DNA of 64,000 nt from Kingdonia uniflora (GCA_014058105.1 JACGCM010002394.1:1054001-1118000), one strand, 5' to 3'. Counted from the first letter of the stretch, positions 23,037-35,160 are shown. Numbers and translations are program-made. Notes: generated from the letters alone by a model not told the origin.

Positions 23037-24780
23037 ACCTCGGCTTAATATGCCAAGGAATCAGCATATCTATTTTCTCCTCGAAGAAGATAATTGAGAG
23101 TTACTTTCGCGAACTTGCTCATTCTATCTGTAACGAGGGCTGCGTATTCGATAATCTTTTCATTCTTCTTATATTACTCATAGTAATGGTAGACGATGAG
23201 TAGTGAATCTGTGTAAAGTGAGAGTTTGGGAACATCAACCTCAAGAGCAAGCTCGAGTCCATGAATGAGAGCTTTATACTCGGTAATTATTTGAGGCCTC
23301 AAACTCCAAGCAGATTGATTTCTCAATTCTGTCATTGGAAGGGGTAATTAAAACGATTCTGATTCCTAGCCCTGTGGGTCCTCCTGATTTATCTGTGAGA
23401 AGTCTTTACCCTGCTGTAGTGATCCATTAAGCTCGCTCATCAAATGGCTTGGGGGGTGGATCTTTGGGTGTTTCTTCCGTAAGGTCAGGGTCGTGCTCCT
23501 CCCACTCGGGATGCTCAACTGGAAAATCCACAAGGAAATCGACAATGGTCTAGCCCTTTTTGAAATGGCATTGTTCGAACCTGATATCATGTTCTCCTAA
23601 ACTGACAGACCACTTTTGCACTCCCCTTGATTTCTCTTTTTTGGATAGAGTCTCCCGAAGTGGGTAGTTCATCATAACTTTGACTGAATGAGTTTGGAAG
23701 TAGTACTTGAGTTTTTGCAAAGTGTAAACAAGAGTGAGAAAAAGTTTCTCAATTTTAGAATACCTTATTTCTACTGGTGTGAGAGTCTTGCTGATGAAAT
23801 TGGCTGGTTTCTCAACTTTCCCTTCCAAGCAAATAAGAATCGAGCTGAGGGAATTATCTGTGACTTTTAGGTAGATAATTAGTTCCTCATTATCTATTGG
23901 GGTGCTCATTATGGGAGACCTCCCCAAATAGGTTTTGAGATCCTAAAAAGTTTCTTCGCATTCTGGTGTCCAGGTGACATCTGCATTTGGTTAAACTTTT
24001 CCTCGTTTGGTACATTCGAGGAGTAATAGGAATAGCCAATGGCAGCGGTCTGAAGATTTAAAAATGAAATGGTTGATCGTGGTAATCTTGTCGACAAGTT
24101 TCTGAATATATTTTGCTATTTTTGGAGAGGGCATGTTGAGGAGAATCCGAATCTGATCTGGATCAGCCTCAATTCCCTTCTTGCTGATGAGGTGGCCTTG
24201 AAAATAACCAGAATGTACCCCGAATTGACACTTATCAGGGTAGAGACGCATCCTATAAGTTCAAAGGATGTTGAATATAGTGTTAAGATTTGAGATGTGA
24301 TTGGTTGACTGTACGCTTTTGCATAAGAGATCGTCGATGTAGACTTTAATGACTTTTCCTAGGTGTACTTTGAACATAGTAGTCATCAACCGTTGATATG
24401 TGGCACCCGCATTCTTGAGTCCGAAAGGCATGACTTTGTTACAATAAAGGCCACTTTCAATGATGAAAGTTGTCTTTTCTTGATCTTCTTCCAAAAGTAG
24501 AATTTGATTATACCCCGAAGAAGTGTCCATCACAGATAGGAGGTCTTGGCCTGCTGTGGAATCGAGGATCTAATAAATGTCGGGAAGAGGGAAACTATCT
24601 TTTGGAATATGTTTGATCAGATCGGTGAAATCTATGCAAACTTGAACTTTTCTATTCTTCTTTGGGACAATGACAATGTTGGATATCCAGTCTGGATATT
24701 TGGCTTCTCGAATGAATCTCACTTTGATCATTTTCTTAATTTTGGTGTTAACTTCATCTCGAAGGTGAAGTAATAGTCGC
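23037..24780 (-). pseudogene. E4 reverse transcriptase and two RNase H domains
   Basis: RT: IREAKYPDWISNIVIVPKKN, CIDFTDL, FPLPDIY, MDTSSGYNQI, MPFGLKNAGATYQRLM and VYIDDLL (YIDD codons at 24342-24331, catalytic Asp pair intact), then LYPDKCQFGVHSGYFQGHLI. First RNase H: KPANFISKTLTPVEIRYSKI and SLGEHDIRFEQ (23960-23550). A second, archaeal-type RNase H starts near 23400 (LLTDKSGGPTGLGIRIVLI) and soon degrades. Two open stretches (24533-24261, 23927-23550) and several stops. Copies the element RNA into DNA and removes the RNA template in an active relative. Confidence 0.88.
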
Positions 24781-25041
24781 CGCTATTTATGTTTGACCAC
24801 TGTGACATTGATATTGATGGCCAATTTGTGACATGCCTTTGTCGGATCGACCCTAGGCATTTCTTCGAAAGACCATACAAAAATGCCTATTGAGTTGCAT
24901 AAACTGAATGAGAGCATCTTTTTCGTGCTGAACCAACTTACTACCAATGAAAGTACCTCTACTTGGTCCATCAATATTGATATATTCTGTGGGCTCCTCC
25001 GTTGATGGTTGATCGTTGAGGTGTTCAGCTTCCTGTAATTG

Positions 25042-25935
25042 CTATACAGCAAAGCTGTCAAAAGTATCCAGGATGGCAAATATGGTATTTTCACAAGATC
25101 GAAAGAGCTCTTGATTACTTATGATCTCATAAATACCATTGTCGTGTTTGAATCGGAGTGCTTGATGATAGGTGGAAGCGATTGCTTCTATGTTGTGAAT
25201 CCAGCAGCGACCCATAATCCCGAGATAACGAGATTTGGCGTTGATGAGATAGAAAACGATGTCGATGGTGGCTGGTCCTGCAGTAATAGGTAAGATGATA
25301 TTGCCTACTGGTTCTTCCCTAGAACCATTGAACCCACTGATATCGGTGTCATTCTGAATAACTTGGTCGGCCAAACCCATTTGGTCGATAGTACTCTAAA
25401 AAAGAATCTCAATACCGCTTCTAGTATCGATCATCATTGTGTGCATGACAAACTTCTTCATTTTAAACATTATTACTAATGCATCACGATTTGGAAATTT
25501 GTCATGGCTAGTATTACAATCTTCGAAGAAAATGCCAAGCCGGCGATTGCTCGACTCGGGAAGAAGCTTGGCCTCTTTGTCTTGAGGTGAGAGATCGCAG
25601 CATTCCGATAGTCTCATGCGCTTTGATCTATTAGAATTATGGTATATTTGATTTTGATCATGTTGTTGTGGTACATATGGTAAAGATGTTTCTCCTCCGC
25701 TTGATCATTGACGTGAATAGCTTCAAGCTGCTTCTTATAACTACCATCTTTGTATGACTTCAGGTCGATAATATATTCGAGCATCCGACCCTCTTTAAAA
25801 ATGTATTCGAGCAACCTCTGTAAAGCATATAAATTCTCAGTTGCATAATGGCTTACCTTATGATGTAGGCAATATGGTCGGCTATAGATCAGTTCCAGTG
25901 GTTGAGAGAAGTGGTAGAGTGTATCCTTCAAAAGC
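25042..25935 (-). pseudogene. E4 zinc-knuckle-like segment and aspartic protease
   Basis: About 25880-25780 reads YCLHHKVSHYATENLYALQR, a decayed form of the C/H-rich motif found after the capsid in Tat elements (C..H....H.T..C). Protease follows: NRDALVIMFKMKKF, then MMIDTRSGIEIL, where the family usually has an Asp-Thr-Gly active site, so the Gly is displaced by Arg. ISGFNGSREEPVGNIILP and FYLINAKSRYLGIMGRCWI are the flap and C-terminal parts. Open stretches 25931-25614, 25617-25396 and 25380-25042. In active relatives this enzyme cuts Gag-Pol. Confidence 0.75.
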
Positions 25936-26099
25936 AGTCGAAAATTTGTGGAGATTCAGACATTCATCTTTAGGAGGATGGGTTTGTTTGGTGGACTGCC
26001 TTTCTGAGGGTAGCCAGTGTTGCCCTAGGTGCGCTTCTTATCTCCCTATTCCTCCTTCTATTCGTTGGTTCGATCTGTAGACAGGCCATTGGTGGAGAT

Positions 26100-27317
26100 G
26101 ACAGATTTCATAGATTTTTATCGCTCAGACATCATCCTCTCCAAGTCGACATAACTGTTGACGTAGGTGATCATTTTCTCCAAGGTCGCAGGTTTGTTGA
26201 GGAAGTGGAATTCTTTAGCCTTGCAGTCGAGGCAGAGCATTTTGGTGAAAGCTGCAATAACTATTTTCTGATCGAGGCTATCCACTTTTCGCGCGAGCTT
26301 TAAAAGCTTCTTTGAGAAATCTTCAAGCTTCTCACCCTGTGATTGTTTAAGACTGATAAGAGAATACAAATTTTCCTCTTTATTCCTGTTGTGAGCATAT
26401 GTCTTGATAAACTATTTCTGCAGCTGATTGAATATGTTGATGGAGTCCTCAGGGAGGGAGTGGAACCATCGGAGTGGTTCCTCCTGTAGACTTGTGGCAA
26501 ACAGACGGCAGAGGACGTGGTTGAGATTAGAGTATAACCCCAATGAATTATAGTACTGCTGAATGTACTCCTTCGGGCCAATACCTTTGTAATTATGAAT
26601 TTTAGGAGTATGGAAACCTTTCAGTATCTCCATATCGAATAACTCTTTGGCAATTGGACTTCCTTGTAACTTTGTGATATCGCCGGTAGTACCCATAATT
26701 TGTGCTTCGATCAACTCCTTAATCCGTTGGTCCATATACTCTTTCGTGACGTAATGACGTATTGGTTGAATTATTGGATGAGCTGGCTGTGGATGATGAG
26801 TGCCCATACCTTCACTCAAGCAATCTCGTGCCGGAACTTGATGTTGAGGTCATTGTTCTTCCTCATGGCGGACGGAAATTCGGTGACCTCGACTGACTTT
26901 GGACTGAACTTCACCCCCTAAATGTATGGAGGGTTGTGGTTCGTGGTGTAGATTCCTGGAAATAGCTTTATTGGCGACTCCTCGAGGTCCTAATCTTTCC
27001 CTTACAGAAACATGGGAGGTCTCCGGAAGCTGATCGTGACCTCTGGCTGGAAGAGTTTGCTGAGTATTTTATAGAGCCTCCTGGGCAGTCTGTATTGTTG
27101 TCATCTGATCTTCATGTCTCTTGAGCACTATCAAATGAGCTTGTCGTTCTGTGTTGAGCTCTTTCTCTCAGATCCCCCGATCATTTGTTAACTGAAGTTC
27201 AAGTTTGGTGCATTTCTCTATTTCGGCGTTAAGATTCGCCTGTAACTCTGTAAGTTACCCCGGCTCTATTAATACTTTGAGCTGGGTACCTGTAGCCGGT
27301 CGTCTGGAAGTAACCAT
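26100..27317 (-). pseudogene. E4 gag
   Basis: Starts MVTSRRPATGTQLKVL at 27317, about 55 bp after the primer-binding site; E6 starts identically (MVTSKRPATG). A charged coiled-coil N-terminus (NAEIEKCTKLELQL) is followed by the capsid-type domain: ITKLQGSPIAKELFDMEIL, YNSLGLYSNLNHVLCRLFAT, LRWFHSLPEDSINIFNQLQK, one in-frame stop (about 26410), then LYSLISLKQSQGEKLEDFSK and TLEKMITYVNSYVDLERMM. This is the retrotransposon Gag capsid pattern (PF03732-like). Forms the virus-like particle in active elements. Confidence 0.82.
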
Positions 27318-27371
27318 GATAAAAAATTATAATAAAAGAATGCCTTAGGATATCGTGGAAATATAATCTTT

Positions 27372-27389
27372 CCCACAGACGGTGCCAAA
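27372..27389 (-). other. E4 primer-binding site
   Basis: On the minus strand the LTR end GGCCATTACA is followed at once by TTTGGCACCGTCTGTGG. E2 has TTTGGCGCCGTCTGTG at the same place. The first bases (TGGCGCCGT in E2) match the 3' end of plant tRNA-Asp; the later bases do not, so the primer identity is tentative. Confidence 0.65.
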
Positions 27390-27984
27390 TGTAATGGCCA
27401 AATTCCGTAAGTTTGAAATTGTTTAGAATTCGCTATCACACTAATGAACCTGCAACAATATTTTAATGGAAAGTAAGAAATGAAACATGTGATTTTAGCA
27501 TGGAAAACCTCTGAATAGGTAAAAAATTACGACCTCGTGTAGAGGATTTTTGTGAAAGTATATTTATTGCTTGAGGCGGATATCTTAATTACAAGTGATC
27601 TCTAAATATAGAAATGCTTTGAACCTTGTAACTAAGAAGTTTTTAATATTTGTTGAGAATCTTGAATCAATAGTTTCTTGATGATCTCTTGTGTAATTTT
27701 TCTCTTCCTTATCTCTTATAGAATTTTCCTTTATATAAGCCTACTTTGCAGCTCTTCATCGTGCTTGAGAACTTTTTCTGAACAATGTGGTTAGTGGCGG
27801 TTGATTGAATAGCTGACAAGTTCATGAGAGGCAGGTGTCTTTGACTGGATAATGCTCTTTGGTTAAAGTTTGGCCCACGTTCTTAACTAGTTCGTGGGGT
27901 AGGTTGGAATGTTTGGCTAAGGAGGATGTGTTAAAAATGCATAAATCTGAGATAGAGATAATTTGAACTAGGTGAGCTCGCATT
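27390..27984 (-). repeat. E4 5' LTR
   Basis: Lower end TGTAATGGCC (plus strand), then AGCATGGAAAACCT, TTGCTTGAGG and CTTTATATAAGCC (a TATA box on the minus strand at about 27731-27740). Matches E6 38573-39149 and E7 61685-62248 along its length. The upper end, about 27980, is poorly defined because the neighbouring E2 is also broken there. Confidence 0.75.
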
Positions 27985-28029
27985 TAGGTGAGATCGAGGG
28001 ATAGGTCCCTATAGGTAGAGGGTGCTGCA

Positions 28030-28165
28030 ATTGATGAACCTGAGCGCTAGCAATCGGTACTTCTTTCTGAAGTGCCTGGCCGAGGACCAGGTCGATGTAG
28101 AAGACCGAGTTGAGGACGTTGAGGCAGGGCTCTGTAAAAACTGCCCCATCTGTAAATAGGGGAGT
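28030..28165 (+). pseudogene. E2 antisense ORF-A, C-terminal end
   Basis: On the + strand NRYFFLKCLAEDQVDVEDRV and CKNCPICK with a stop. It aligns with NRRFTFLESLAEEVVDKEDT and KGCPIYK at 54050-53954 in E3, including the stop followed by GGGGA. The first half of ORF-A is cut off by the E4 boundary. It is stop-free over about 40 codons. Confidence 0.6.
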
Positions 28166-28774
28166 CTTGGTGGTAGTGGTGGTTGTGGTGATGGGCTGGT
28201 AAATGGTTTTTGTTATGTGTTTTTTTTTGCTCTGCTGTTGCATTTGTATTTCCCTTTCCTATTCGATATCCATGATATACGCCCGTATGTTTATGTAATA
28301 GAAATTTATTTTTGCCAAACTGTGGTAGCAAAATAGCAATGTATAATGTAGATGGTGATAGTGCAAGAGCGACATTGATGCTCGAACTTCAAACTTAAGT
28401 AACAAACACGACCAAAATTGTAAGGAACTTGAGTACTATGATCAAAATTCTTGGCCGAAGGTTCTTGTACTTTATGTGTATGGATGATGGTTTGAAGTAG
28501 AATGTAGATGACAGTTCGTAAACGGGATCAGGAGAGGTTTATAAATTTATGATGTCAAAGGCATATAGGTTTCGACTGTAAGTAGCCGTAACAACTGGCA
28601 TGTCAGAAGTGGTATTGTTACTAGGGTAGTGTGCCCTACAGGTCATCATGATGTTTCCTTGGGTTATGGGAAAAAAAGGTGGAAGTGACACGAAGGATTA
28701 AGTTGACAGCTTCGGGCAGGGTACCAAAAGGTTTGATAGAGTTAAAAAATTATTTAATATGAACGTGCGATATG

Positions 28775-28780
28775 CACGTG
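28775..28780 (+). promoter_or_regulatory. G-box (CACGTG) in the E2 antisense promoter region
   Basis: GCACGTGGG at this place is matched by CACGTG in E3 (53374-53369). The distance to the first intron donor is about 276 bp in E2 and 284 bp in E3, and flanking blocks (CTCAACCGAAAAAT against CTCAGCCGAAAAGT) also align. In E3 a TATATATA box follows; in E2 that box is degraded. Confidence 0.5.
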
Positions 28781-28879
28781 GGAAGAAGTAAGGGTAAAAT
28801 TGTTAATACACGTCTCAACCGAAAAATGGGGGGGGGGGAATGGAGGAGTGGTAATGATGGTGAGTGGGAAAATCGAGGC

Positions 28880-31528
28880 GGTAGTTAAAGAGGTGATAGT
28901 TAAAGAGGTGAGGGGAGAAATTTATTGTTCCCAATTACTCAAATTTAAAGAGGAAGAGAGGAAATACATACTCCATTGTTGCCATAGATCTTGTTGAAGA
29001 GGAGAGAAAGACACTTTGTTGTTGCTTAGAGATCTGAACCATTTGAACGGGTATGTCTTCTAATTTCCTTCGCAAATAGGTAACTTGGGATTCTGCCATG
29101 TCATTTTGTCTTCTGTATTTAAATATTGTTTGTATTGTGGGGTAGATGCTACTAGAGCTTTTGTTGGTAATGGCCAGACCGAAAGGGGTAACCCATGTGG
29201 CTAGAGGTACGGCCCAGTGGTAAATTTAGGATAGTGAGGAGGTGACTAGGGTTGTAGTCGAACATTCGGCTGTGGGTTGGGCGAGTTGGAGAGGGTAGAG
29301 CTGAATATGATATCAAAACGTGATAGTCGAATATTCGATCTAATTGCGTACTTCTTCGTCTGTAGGGTATAATGCGTACCCGTCAAGCTTCGAGGACGAG
29401 GCTGAAAGATGTGGAAGATGAAATGAATGGGGCTATTATATCCAGTCAAGGTCGAGGGAATGAGAGCATCGAGGTAGAAGAGTTAGAAATTGTAACAAAC
29501 GTCCCCTTAGCTGTAGTAGTACCAGAAGTTCAAGCTTCGAGTTGGAGCCGTCAAAGTGCTCGAGTAGTCGGGGAGAGTGACGAAGAGGAGATTGAGGAGG
29601 GGGATGGGAGGTTAAGCGAAGGTAGTGTTGAGCCTTCAGGGGATGAGAGGGAGGAAGGGGAAGTGGAACAGATCGATAATAGTAATAGTTCGTATGATCC
29701 GAGGAGAGCAGCGGGGCTAGTCTCGGCTTAGGAAAAGGCAAAACTGGATCGATTTATGGCAAATAATGAGTTATCGAAGGTGGGCGCTGAGTTGATGCCA
29801 ATAGGGGCCAAATTCACCTTTAAGGATATTTCTCAGGAGGGTTTCAAGGCTTTCAGGGGCCAGATTTGATTAGGGATACAACTGCCCCTTTGAAAGCTAG
29901 TGGAACGGGTATTGAACTACTGGGATGTTGCTCTATGCCAGATGAATGGCAATTTTTATGAGATGATGAGGGTCATCGAGGGGATACATGTTGAGCTAAA
30001 ATGTGAGAGGGGGGGGGGGGTTGATCGAGTGGTTTGATCGAGGGGATACATGTATCGTTTTACTCGAGGAAAGCAAATAAGAATGCAGATACTTATTACA
30101 TTCAGTGTCATGCGAAAAAACCATGGCTATTCGATCTGTCTTCAATGGGGTAGGGGTGGGAAAAGGATTTAATGGTGGTAAGTGGTAATTATGAGAATGG
30201 AGAGGGGGAAGAGGAGTATAAGCTGCAGCACAAGGTGTATAATCCAAGTAAGTTAATAGTCGAAGGCTGTTTATTATGTTGATCGAATAGGTTGTTTAAA
30301 TTTATTTTCGCTGTATTACATAACCCAGCAGCAGTGTATTGATGAATCCGAAGAGGTATATTGACGAACTGATCGACCACAATGAGGCGTGGGTAAATTG
30401 GGCGTATGGTAAGTTGGGTATTGTGAGGAAATGTTGGAAGAAGATATATACGTTACTTTAAAATGTACCTATTACTGCTAAACCAATGAAGAACAAAAGA
30501 GAAGAAGGTGCTTCAACATGGGCCGAAGAGATGGAGAAGGGAAGGTTGACTCGAAAGTCAAACTATGTGCCGAGGGAACGGTGAGGAAGGCTGCGGACCA
30601 TACAATAGAGTGTACCTGAGGCTGTTCTCGAGGTATCGGGGCAGGCTAGCAAGAGTAAGGGCTAGGCTGTTGCCGATGCATCGACAGTGTTGCAGACGAA
30701 GACTACTCGACGTAAGAGTTCTCATGAGCAGGTGGCTAATGATGCGAATAATGCGGACGAGGTGCGACGCGAAGCCAAATTGGAGGAGCAGGCTCGAGCA
30801 ACAGTCGCTTCGATGGCAACCTTCTGTGAAAATGATCCAGATGAGTCAGGGAAGCAGATGAATAAGGCTCTACATCAGGTAATTATTTTTTTAGATTCTG
30901 AATTTATGAAAAAATGACTATGTTTCGAGAAGTACTGATGTGTCAAGTATTCTAGCAGGTGCATGCTTGGGCCCAAGCTTTTGTCAAAGCCCAGAGGGTA
31001 ACAAGTAGACAACTGAAATAAGCGAAGGATAGTCGAGAGCTCACTCGAGGGACCATGATATCGTTTGAGACCGAGGTTAATGTGCTAAAATAAAAAAAGT
31101 TACAGATTAGAGCCGAGTGTGCGAGGGAACTCGAGACTGCGGTTGCCAATAGTAATCAAATTCAAAAAATATTGGAGTCGAAGCTGGCTGAAAAGGAGGT
31201 AGAATTGAAGGAATAGAGAGCAGCTTTTCAGGCACAATATGATGACGAATGTGACATGACCACATCTATGAAGAACTTCATAGATAGTCTAGAGTATAAT
31301 CCCGAGACCTTCGAGCGCTTCCCTTCGACCAAAGAGTCTGGTGTCGAGGATGTGGCGCAGTCAGTAGGAATGGAAGTGGGTCCTGCTGGTGGAGGTGTTG
31401 GAGATAGTGTGGTGGCTCTTATTGTTGATGGTGGAGCAGGCGCTACAGGACTGAACCCTATTGTCGAGGGTACTAGAGGTGTTGCTGTTGAAGAACCTGT
31501 AGGAGTTAGTGCGGCCACTCCTGTATGA
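28880..31528 (+). pseudogene. E2 antisense ORF-C gene with three introns
   Basis: Exon 1 (UTR) ends at 29050. Intron 1 29051-29365 (GTATGT...TAG). Exon 2 29366-30247 starts with ATG at 29372 (MRTRQASRTRLKDVEDEMNG), followed by an acidic region (NVPLAVVVPEVQASS, DEEEIEEGDG) and, at about 29850-30000, a Transposase_28-like domain with VERVLNYWDVALCQMNGNFY. Intron 2 about 30248-30331. Exon 3 to 30878 includes RYIDELIDHNEAWVNWAYGK and MNKALHQ. Intron 3 30879-30958 (GTAATT...AGCAG). Exon 4 reads VHAWAQAFVKAQRV, a coiled coil, FIDSLEYNPETFERFPS and a Gly/Val-rich tail ending VSAATPV at 31526. All introns and domains recur in E3. Several stops and at least one frameshift: not functional now. Product unknown. 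Confidence 0.75.
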
Positions 31529-31799
31529 GTGGAGTACTGGTAGAAGGTATGTCTTTGTTGTCTATTTACTGTAACAAGCTCTCTCTTCTTATCTTGCTGT
31601 GATGTTTAAATTTGACTGATATGGCATTTCAATTGAATATACTAGATGGGCAGTACTCGAACAATGTGTAACGTATTTAAACTTGAACTGCTTGTTTATA
31701 TGTAGTTGATTTGAATTGCTTGTGTATTGAACTTGAATTGCTGGTATGTCTGTATACTTGTATCTACTTGTACCTGTGCGTATGATTCAAAGTATAAAA

Positions 31800-32225
31800 T
31801 GTTTGTGTTAGGGTTCGAGCTGGACCCTTGAAGAACTTTGAGGTCATCCCCGAGTATCAGTCAAGTCGAAGGGTTGACATGATACTTAGATTCGACCGAG
31901 GGTCCAGTCTGTCAACCATTTATGCTCCTCAGGTTTGCTCGAAATAGAAACTTGAAAAACTTTGAGGTCGCCCCCAAGTATAAGCCAGGTCGAAGGGTGG
32001 ATATAATATTTAGGTTAGACCACAAAATTCACTGAACTTTGAAGGCCTGAGCCTAAGCAAAGCATTATGTGGTCGCCCTCAATACATTCCCGAGGGTCTG
32101 GTCTGTCGACCATTCATGCCCCTCGGGTTTGCTCGAATTGGAAACTTAAAAAACTTCAAGGTCGCCCCCAAGTATTAGTCGGGTCGAAGGGTTGACGTGA
32201 TACTTAGGTTTGACCAAGAAATTTA
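31800..32225 (-). repeat. E2 post-pol tandem array
   Basis: About two and a third copies of a unit near 190 bp. Shared blocks: GGTCGCCCCCAAGTAT, GGTCGAAGGGTTGAC, GAGGGTC and GCTCGAA. It is the reverse complement of the unit repeated at 49436-50240 in E3, fewer copies. It lies between the integrase end and the antisense gene. Confidence 0.88.
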
Positions 32226-32324
32226 CTTGAAGATAGGATATAAAGCTTAGAGGATAAAAAATATGTTCATTGATTATAGTATATTTACATCAGTTGAACA
32301 AGGTGGTGGCCGCGACCTATTACA

Positions 32325-33990
32325 TGAGACTAACTACATCCATGGGTTAGGTAGAGGCTTCTCCATTTTTTTTATTAGATAATAGGATCCTTTATCTATT
32401 TTGTCTTATACGACATAAGGTCCTTCCCAGGACTCGGCTAGCTTATCGGCATTTTGAGGTTTCGAAGAGGGATTGACTCGTCAAAGTACCAAATCTCCAA
32501 TATTGAAACTACGTGGTCAAACCATTTTGTTGTATAATTTATGGAGGGAGAGGTGGTAACGGCCGAGGCTTCCAATGGCTCGGTCTCTGGTTTCGTCGAT
32601 CCATAACATATTGCATCCAAGTTCAAACTCATTATCTTAATCGGGGAGGTCAGGATCGTGGGCTGCTACTTCGAACTGGGTAGGTAGCACGACTTCGATG
32701 CCGTATGCCAGGAGGAAGGGAGTGCAGCCCGTCGCCTTTTTTGGTATTGTACGATAGGCCTAGAGTACGTATTGTAATTCTTGAACCCATCGGCCTTTCT
32801 TTTTATCGACGCGTTTCTTGAGGCCATCGACTATGGTTTTATTAATTGCTCGACCTGGCCATTCCCCTGAGGGTAATAAGGTGTGGAAGGGAAGATGATG
32901 ATGTTATACTTTTTTGAGGAAATTACAGACTTTGCTCCCAACAAACTGTAGACCGTTATCGCATCAAATCATGTGAGGGCAGCAAAAATGTGTGATGATA
33001 TTCTCCCATAAGAACTTGATGACTTCTTCTTCTCTGGTTCGGCACAAAGGCACGACTTCGACCCATTTAGTAAAGTGATATGTGGCCACGAGAAGATGTT
33101 CGCATCGACCTGAAGCTTTGGGAAAAGGGCCCACTAGATCAATCACCCATAGTTTAAAGGGCCATGAGACTTGGCTGCAATGGAGGTCTTGTGAAGATGT
33201 CATGGGCGTGACGTTGGCATTTATTACAGTGTTTCACATACTCTTCAACTTGTTTCTTCATATTAAGCCAGAATAAACCTTGTATTACTGCTCGAAGAGC
33301 CATATATCGACCAGCAGTGTGAGCACCGCAGGTACCTTCATGGAGTTCAGTGAGTATGGTAATAGCTTCGTTTTAAGATATGCATCGGAGGTGTATGCCA
33401 TTTGGGGATTTATGGTGTAAACCGCCTTTGAGAATGGTGTATATGCGACAATTTTCTAGTAACGAACATTTTGCTTTGGGATCTTCTGGGAGAGTAGAAC
33501 TGCTAAAATAAGCATAAAATGGTGTTCGCCAGTCATCTGGATCGAGACTCTCACCCCCAGTATTGATGGCATTGACTTCCATTTGGTCGATACTTGGGCG
33601 TTCAAGTACTTCTATATGGAGTGTTTGAAATTCGGACTGACCTAACATAGCTGCTATGTAGGCGAAGGCATCAGCATGTTTGTTTTCGCCTCGAGGGTAA
33701 TGTGTAATAGAAGATTTTTCGAGGAAACGATCCATGCGCTGACGCACAAGGGCAGTATACTCAGCCATGTGACCATTTACCATATTTTTACCAGTGTACT
33801 ATTTTTGAATAAGTTGGGAATCGGTGAATACTGCAAGTTTGGAACACCAAGTTTGAGGGCAAGATCGAGGCTATGTATCAGAGCTTCATACTCGGCCTCA
33901 TTATTAGAACATTCAAAGTTTAACTTGACAACCTTTTTGATTTTGTTATTGGAGGGGGTAACTAGAACAACTGCTGATCAATCTGTAAAG
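32325..33990 (-). pseudogene. E2 archaeal-type RNase H remnant and integrase
   Basis: The second RNase H is recognisable from AVFTDSQLIQK to YPRGENKHADAFAYIAAML (33783-33640). Integrase: LHEGTCGAHTAG and HCNKCQRHAHDI (zinc ligands intact, about 33330-33190), SWPFKLWVIDLVGPFPKA, ATYHFTKWVEVVPLCRTREE and NGQVE, with the third catalytic Glu retained but a 1-bp loss directly after it. The second catalytic position (CDNG in E3) lies in a frame-damaged part. The C-terminal region reaches NPW-like sequence near 32350. Many frameshifts. Confidence 0.8.
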
Positions 33991-34099
33991 AGGCGCTAAC
34001 CCGTGTTATGGTTCTAAGGGTTGTTCTGTTCAGGCTGGTCTTCTGGTAGATCATCTTCGTGTTCCTCCCAGTCGATGTCTTCGACTGGGATGTCGGCAA

Positions 34100-34766
34100 G
34101 AAAATCAACAATGACTTGGGCCTTTATGAGATATCTGTTTCTCGAAAGTGATGTCGTGTTCACCTAGATAAACGGACCATTGTAGTACCCACCTAGATTT
34201 ATCTTTCTTACTGAGGATCTCTTGAAGGGGGTAGCTGGTGATGACACGTATATGGTAGGCTTGAAAGTATGGTTTGAGCTTTTGAGCAGTGAAAGCGAGT
34301 ATAAGGAGTAATCGCTCGAGCTTAGTATATCGAGTCTCGGCAGGTGTCATAGTTTTTCTGATAAAGTATACGGGTTTTTAGATGTTAGATTCGAGTCGAA
34401 TAAGGACCGAGCTATTAGAAATGTTGGTAACAACAAGGTATAAAGAAAGTATTTCACCTTCGATGGGGGTTCTTATGATGTGTGGTTGACCAATGTATAT
34501 TTTTAGTTTGAGGAAGGCATGTTCATAATCGGGTGTCCAATTGATTTTGGGGTTGTTTTTCTTTTTGGCCTTATAGACGCTTTGGTCGTGTAAGAGGGAG
34601 AAAAGCCAAACACATCGGTAAAAAGATTTAGAGATAAAACGGTTTAGGGTGGCTATCTTGCCAGTAACCTTCTGGACATCTTTCATGGTTCGAGGGGAAG
34701 GCATATCGATGATGGCGCGAATATGAGTGGGATAGATCTTGATACCTCGTTTGCTGATGAGGTGGT
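34100..34766 (-). pseudogene. E2 RT tail and first RNase H
   Basis: From the deletion junction at 34766: HLISKRG, MPSPRTMKDVQKVTGKIATL, KINWTPDYEHAFLKLKIYI, then RNase H with KPVYFIRKTMTPAETRYTK and SVYLGEHDITFEKQ. It lacks the whole catalytic part of RT. A stop precedes KPVYF. Confidence 0.8.
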
Positions 34767-35160
34767 GTTATGTCAGCTGCGTTGCCCATGTCAATGAGCA
34801 TGGTATGGAGAACGAGGTATCCGACCTTAATCATAATGACCAAGGGGTCAGAATGTGGGAAGCAAACATGAGGAGTATCGCAATCGATGAAGGATATACC
34901 TTCTGGTCGAGGGTATTGGCTAGATTATGGTAGAAGGATGGGAAGCTTCTCCTAGTAGGTAAGATTATAACACTCTTTGACTCGTTTGCGTTTGCTTCGA
35001 GTATGACCACTGTCGATGTTGTTAACTTCGATAAGGTGTAGTTAGAAAATGTGTACCTCGGTTGGGTCAGCAGCTAGGGTGGGTTGAGGAGTGAGATATG
35101 ACCCGTCGAGGTAGCTGGGAAGATCGGTGATGTATCGATGTAGACGACCAACTTTAAAGA
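34767..35160 (-). pseudogene. E2 zinc-knuckle-like motif and truncated protease
   Basis: YCQNHKYNCQATNKCYTL (about 35225-35170) is the C/H motif. Then, after decayed sequence, KVGYLVLHTMLIDMGNAADI, the protease active-site region with Asp-Met-Gly where Asp-Thr-Gly is usual. The next bases are the RT tail (34766), so the rest of protease and most of RT are deleted. Confidence 0.75.

Larger units (their letters stand above)
20480..27984 (-). mobile_element. E4: most complete gag-pol Tat-lineage retrotransposon, 3'-truncated
   Basis: In element sense (right to left): 5' LTR (27984-27390), primer-binding site (27389-27372), gag (27317-26100), zinc-knuckle-like motif and protease (25935-25042), RT and RNase H (24780-23037), integrase (to 21674), tandem array (21515-21002), and the C-terminal part of an antisense gene (20507-20935 on +). 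The 3' LTR and the rest of the antisense region are missing. All gag-pol domains are recognisable in one order, with point stops instead of large deletions. Same family as E6 and close to E1. Confidence 0.88.

Noticed and set aside
21674..27317. Endogenous pararetrovirus (caulimovirid) origin
   Set aside because: Integrase, LTRs, primer-binding site and a second archaeal-type RNase H are present, and no movement-protein-like region is seen; this is a Tat LTR retrotransposon.
28047..28331. His/Thr-rich open frames on the minus strand at 27968-28331
   Set aside because: They lie opposite the ORF-A remnant of E2 and a GGT/GTG-rich stretch; the + strand frame is the one conserved in E3.
28827..28840. 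Long G runs (also at 30009-30018)
   Set aside because: Homopolymers in decayed antisense genes; E3 lacks them at the matching place. Could be sequencing length errors, not a signal.
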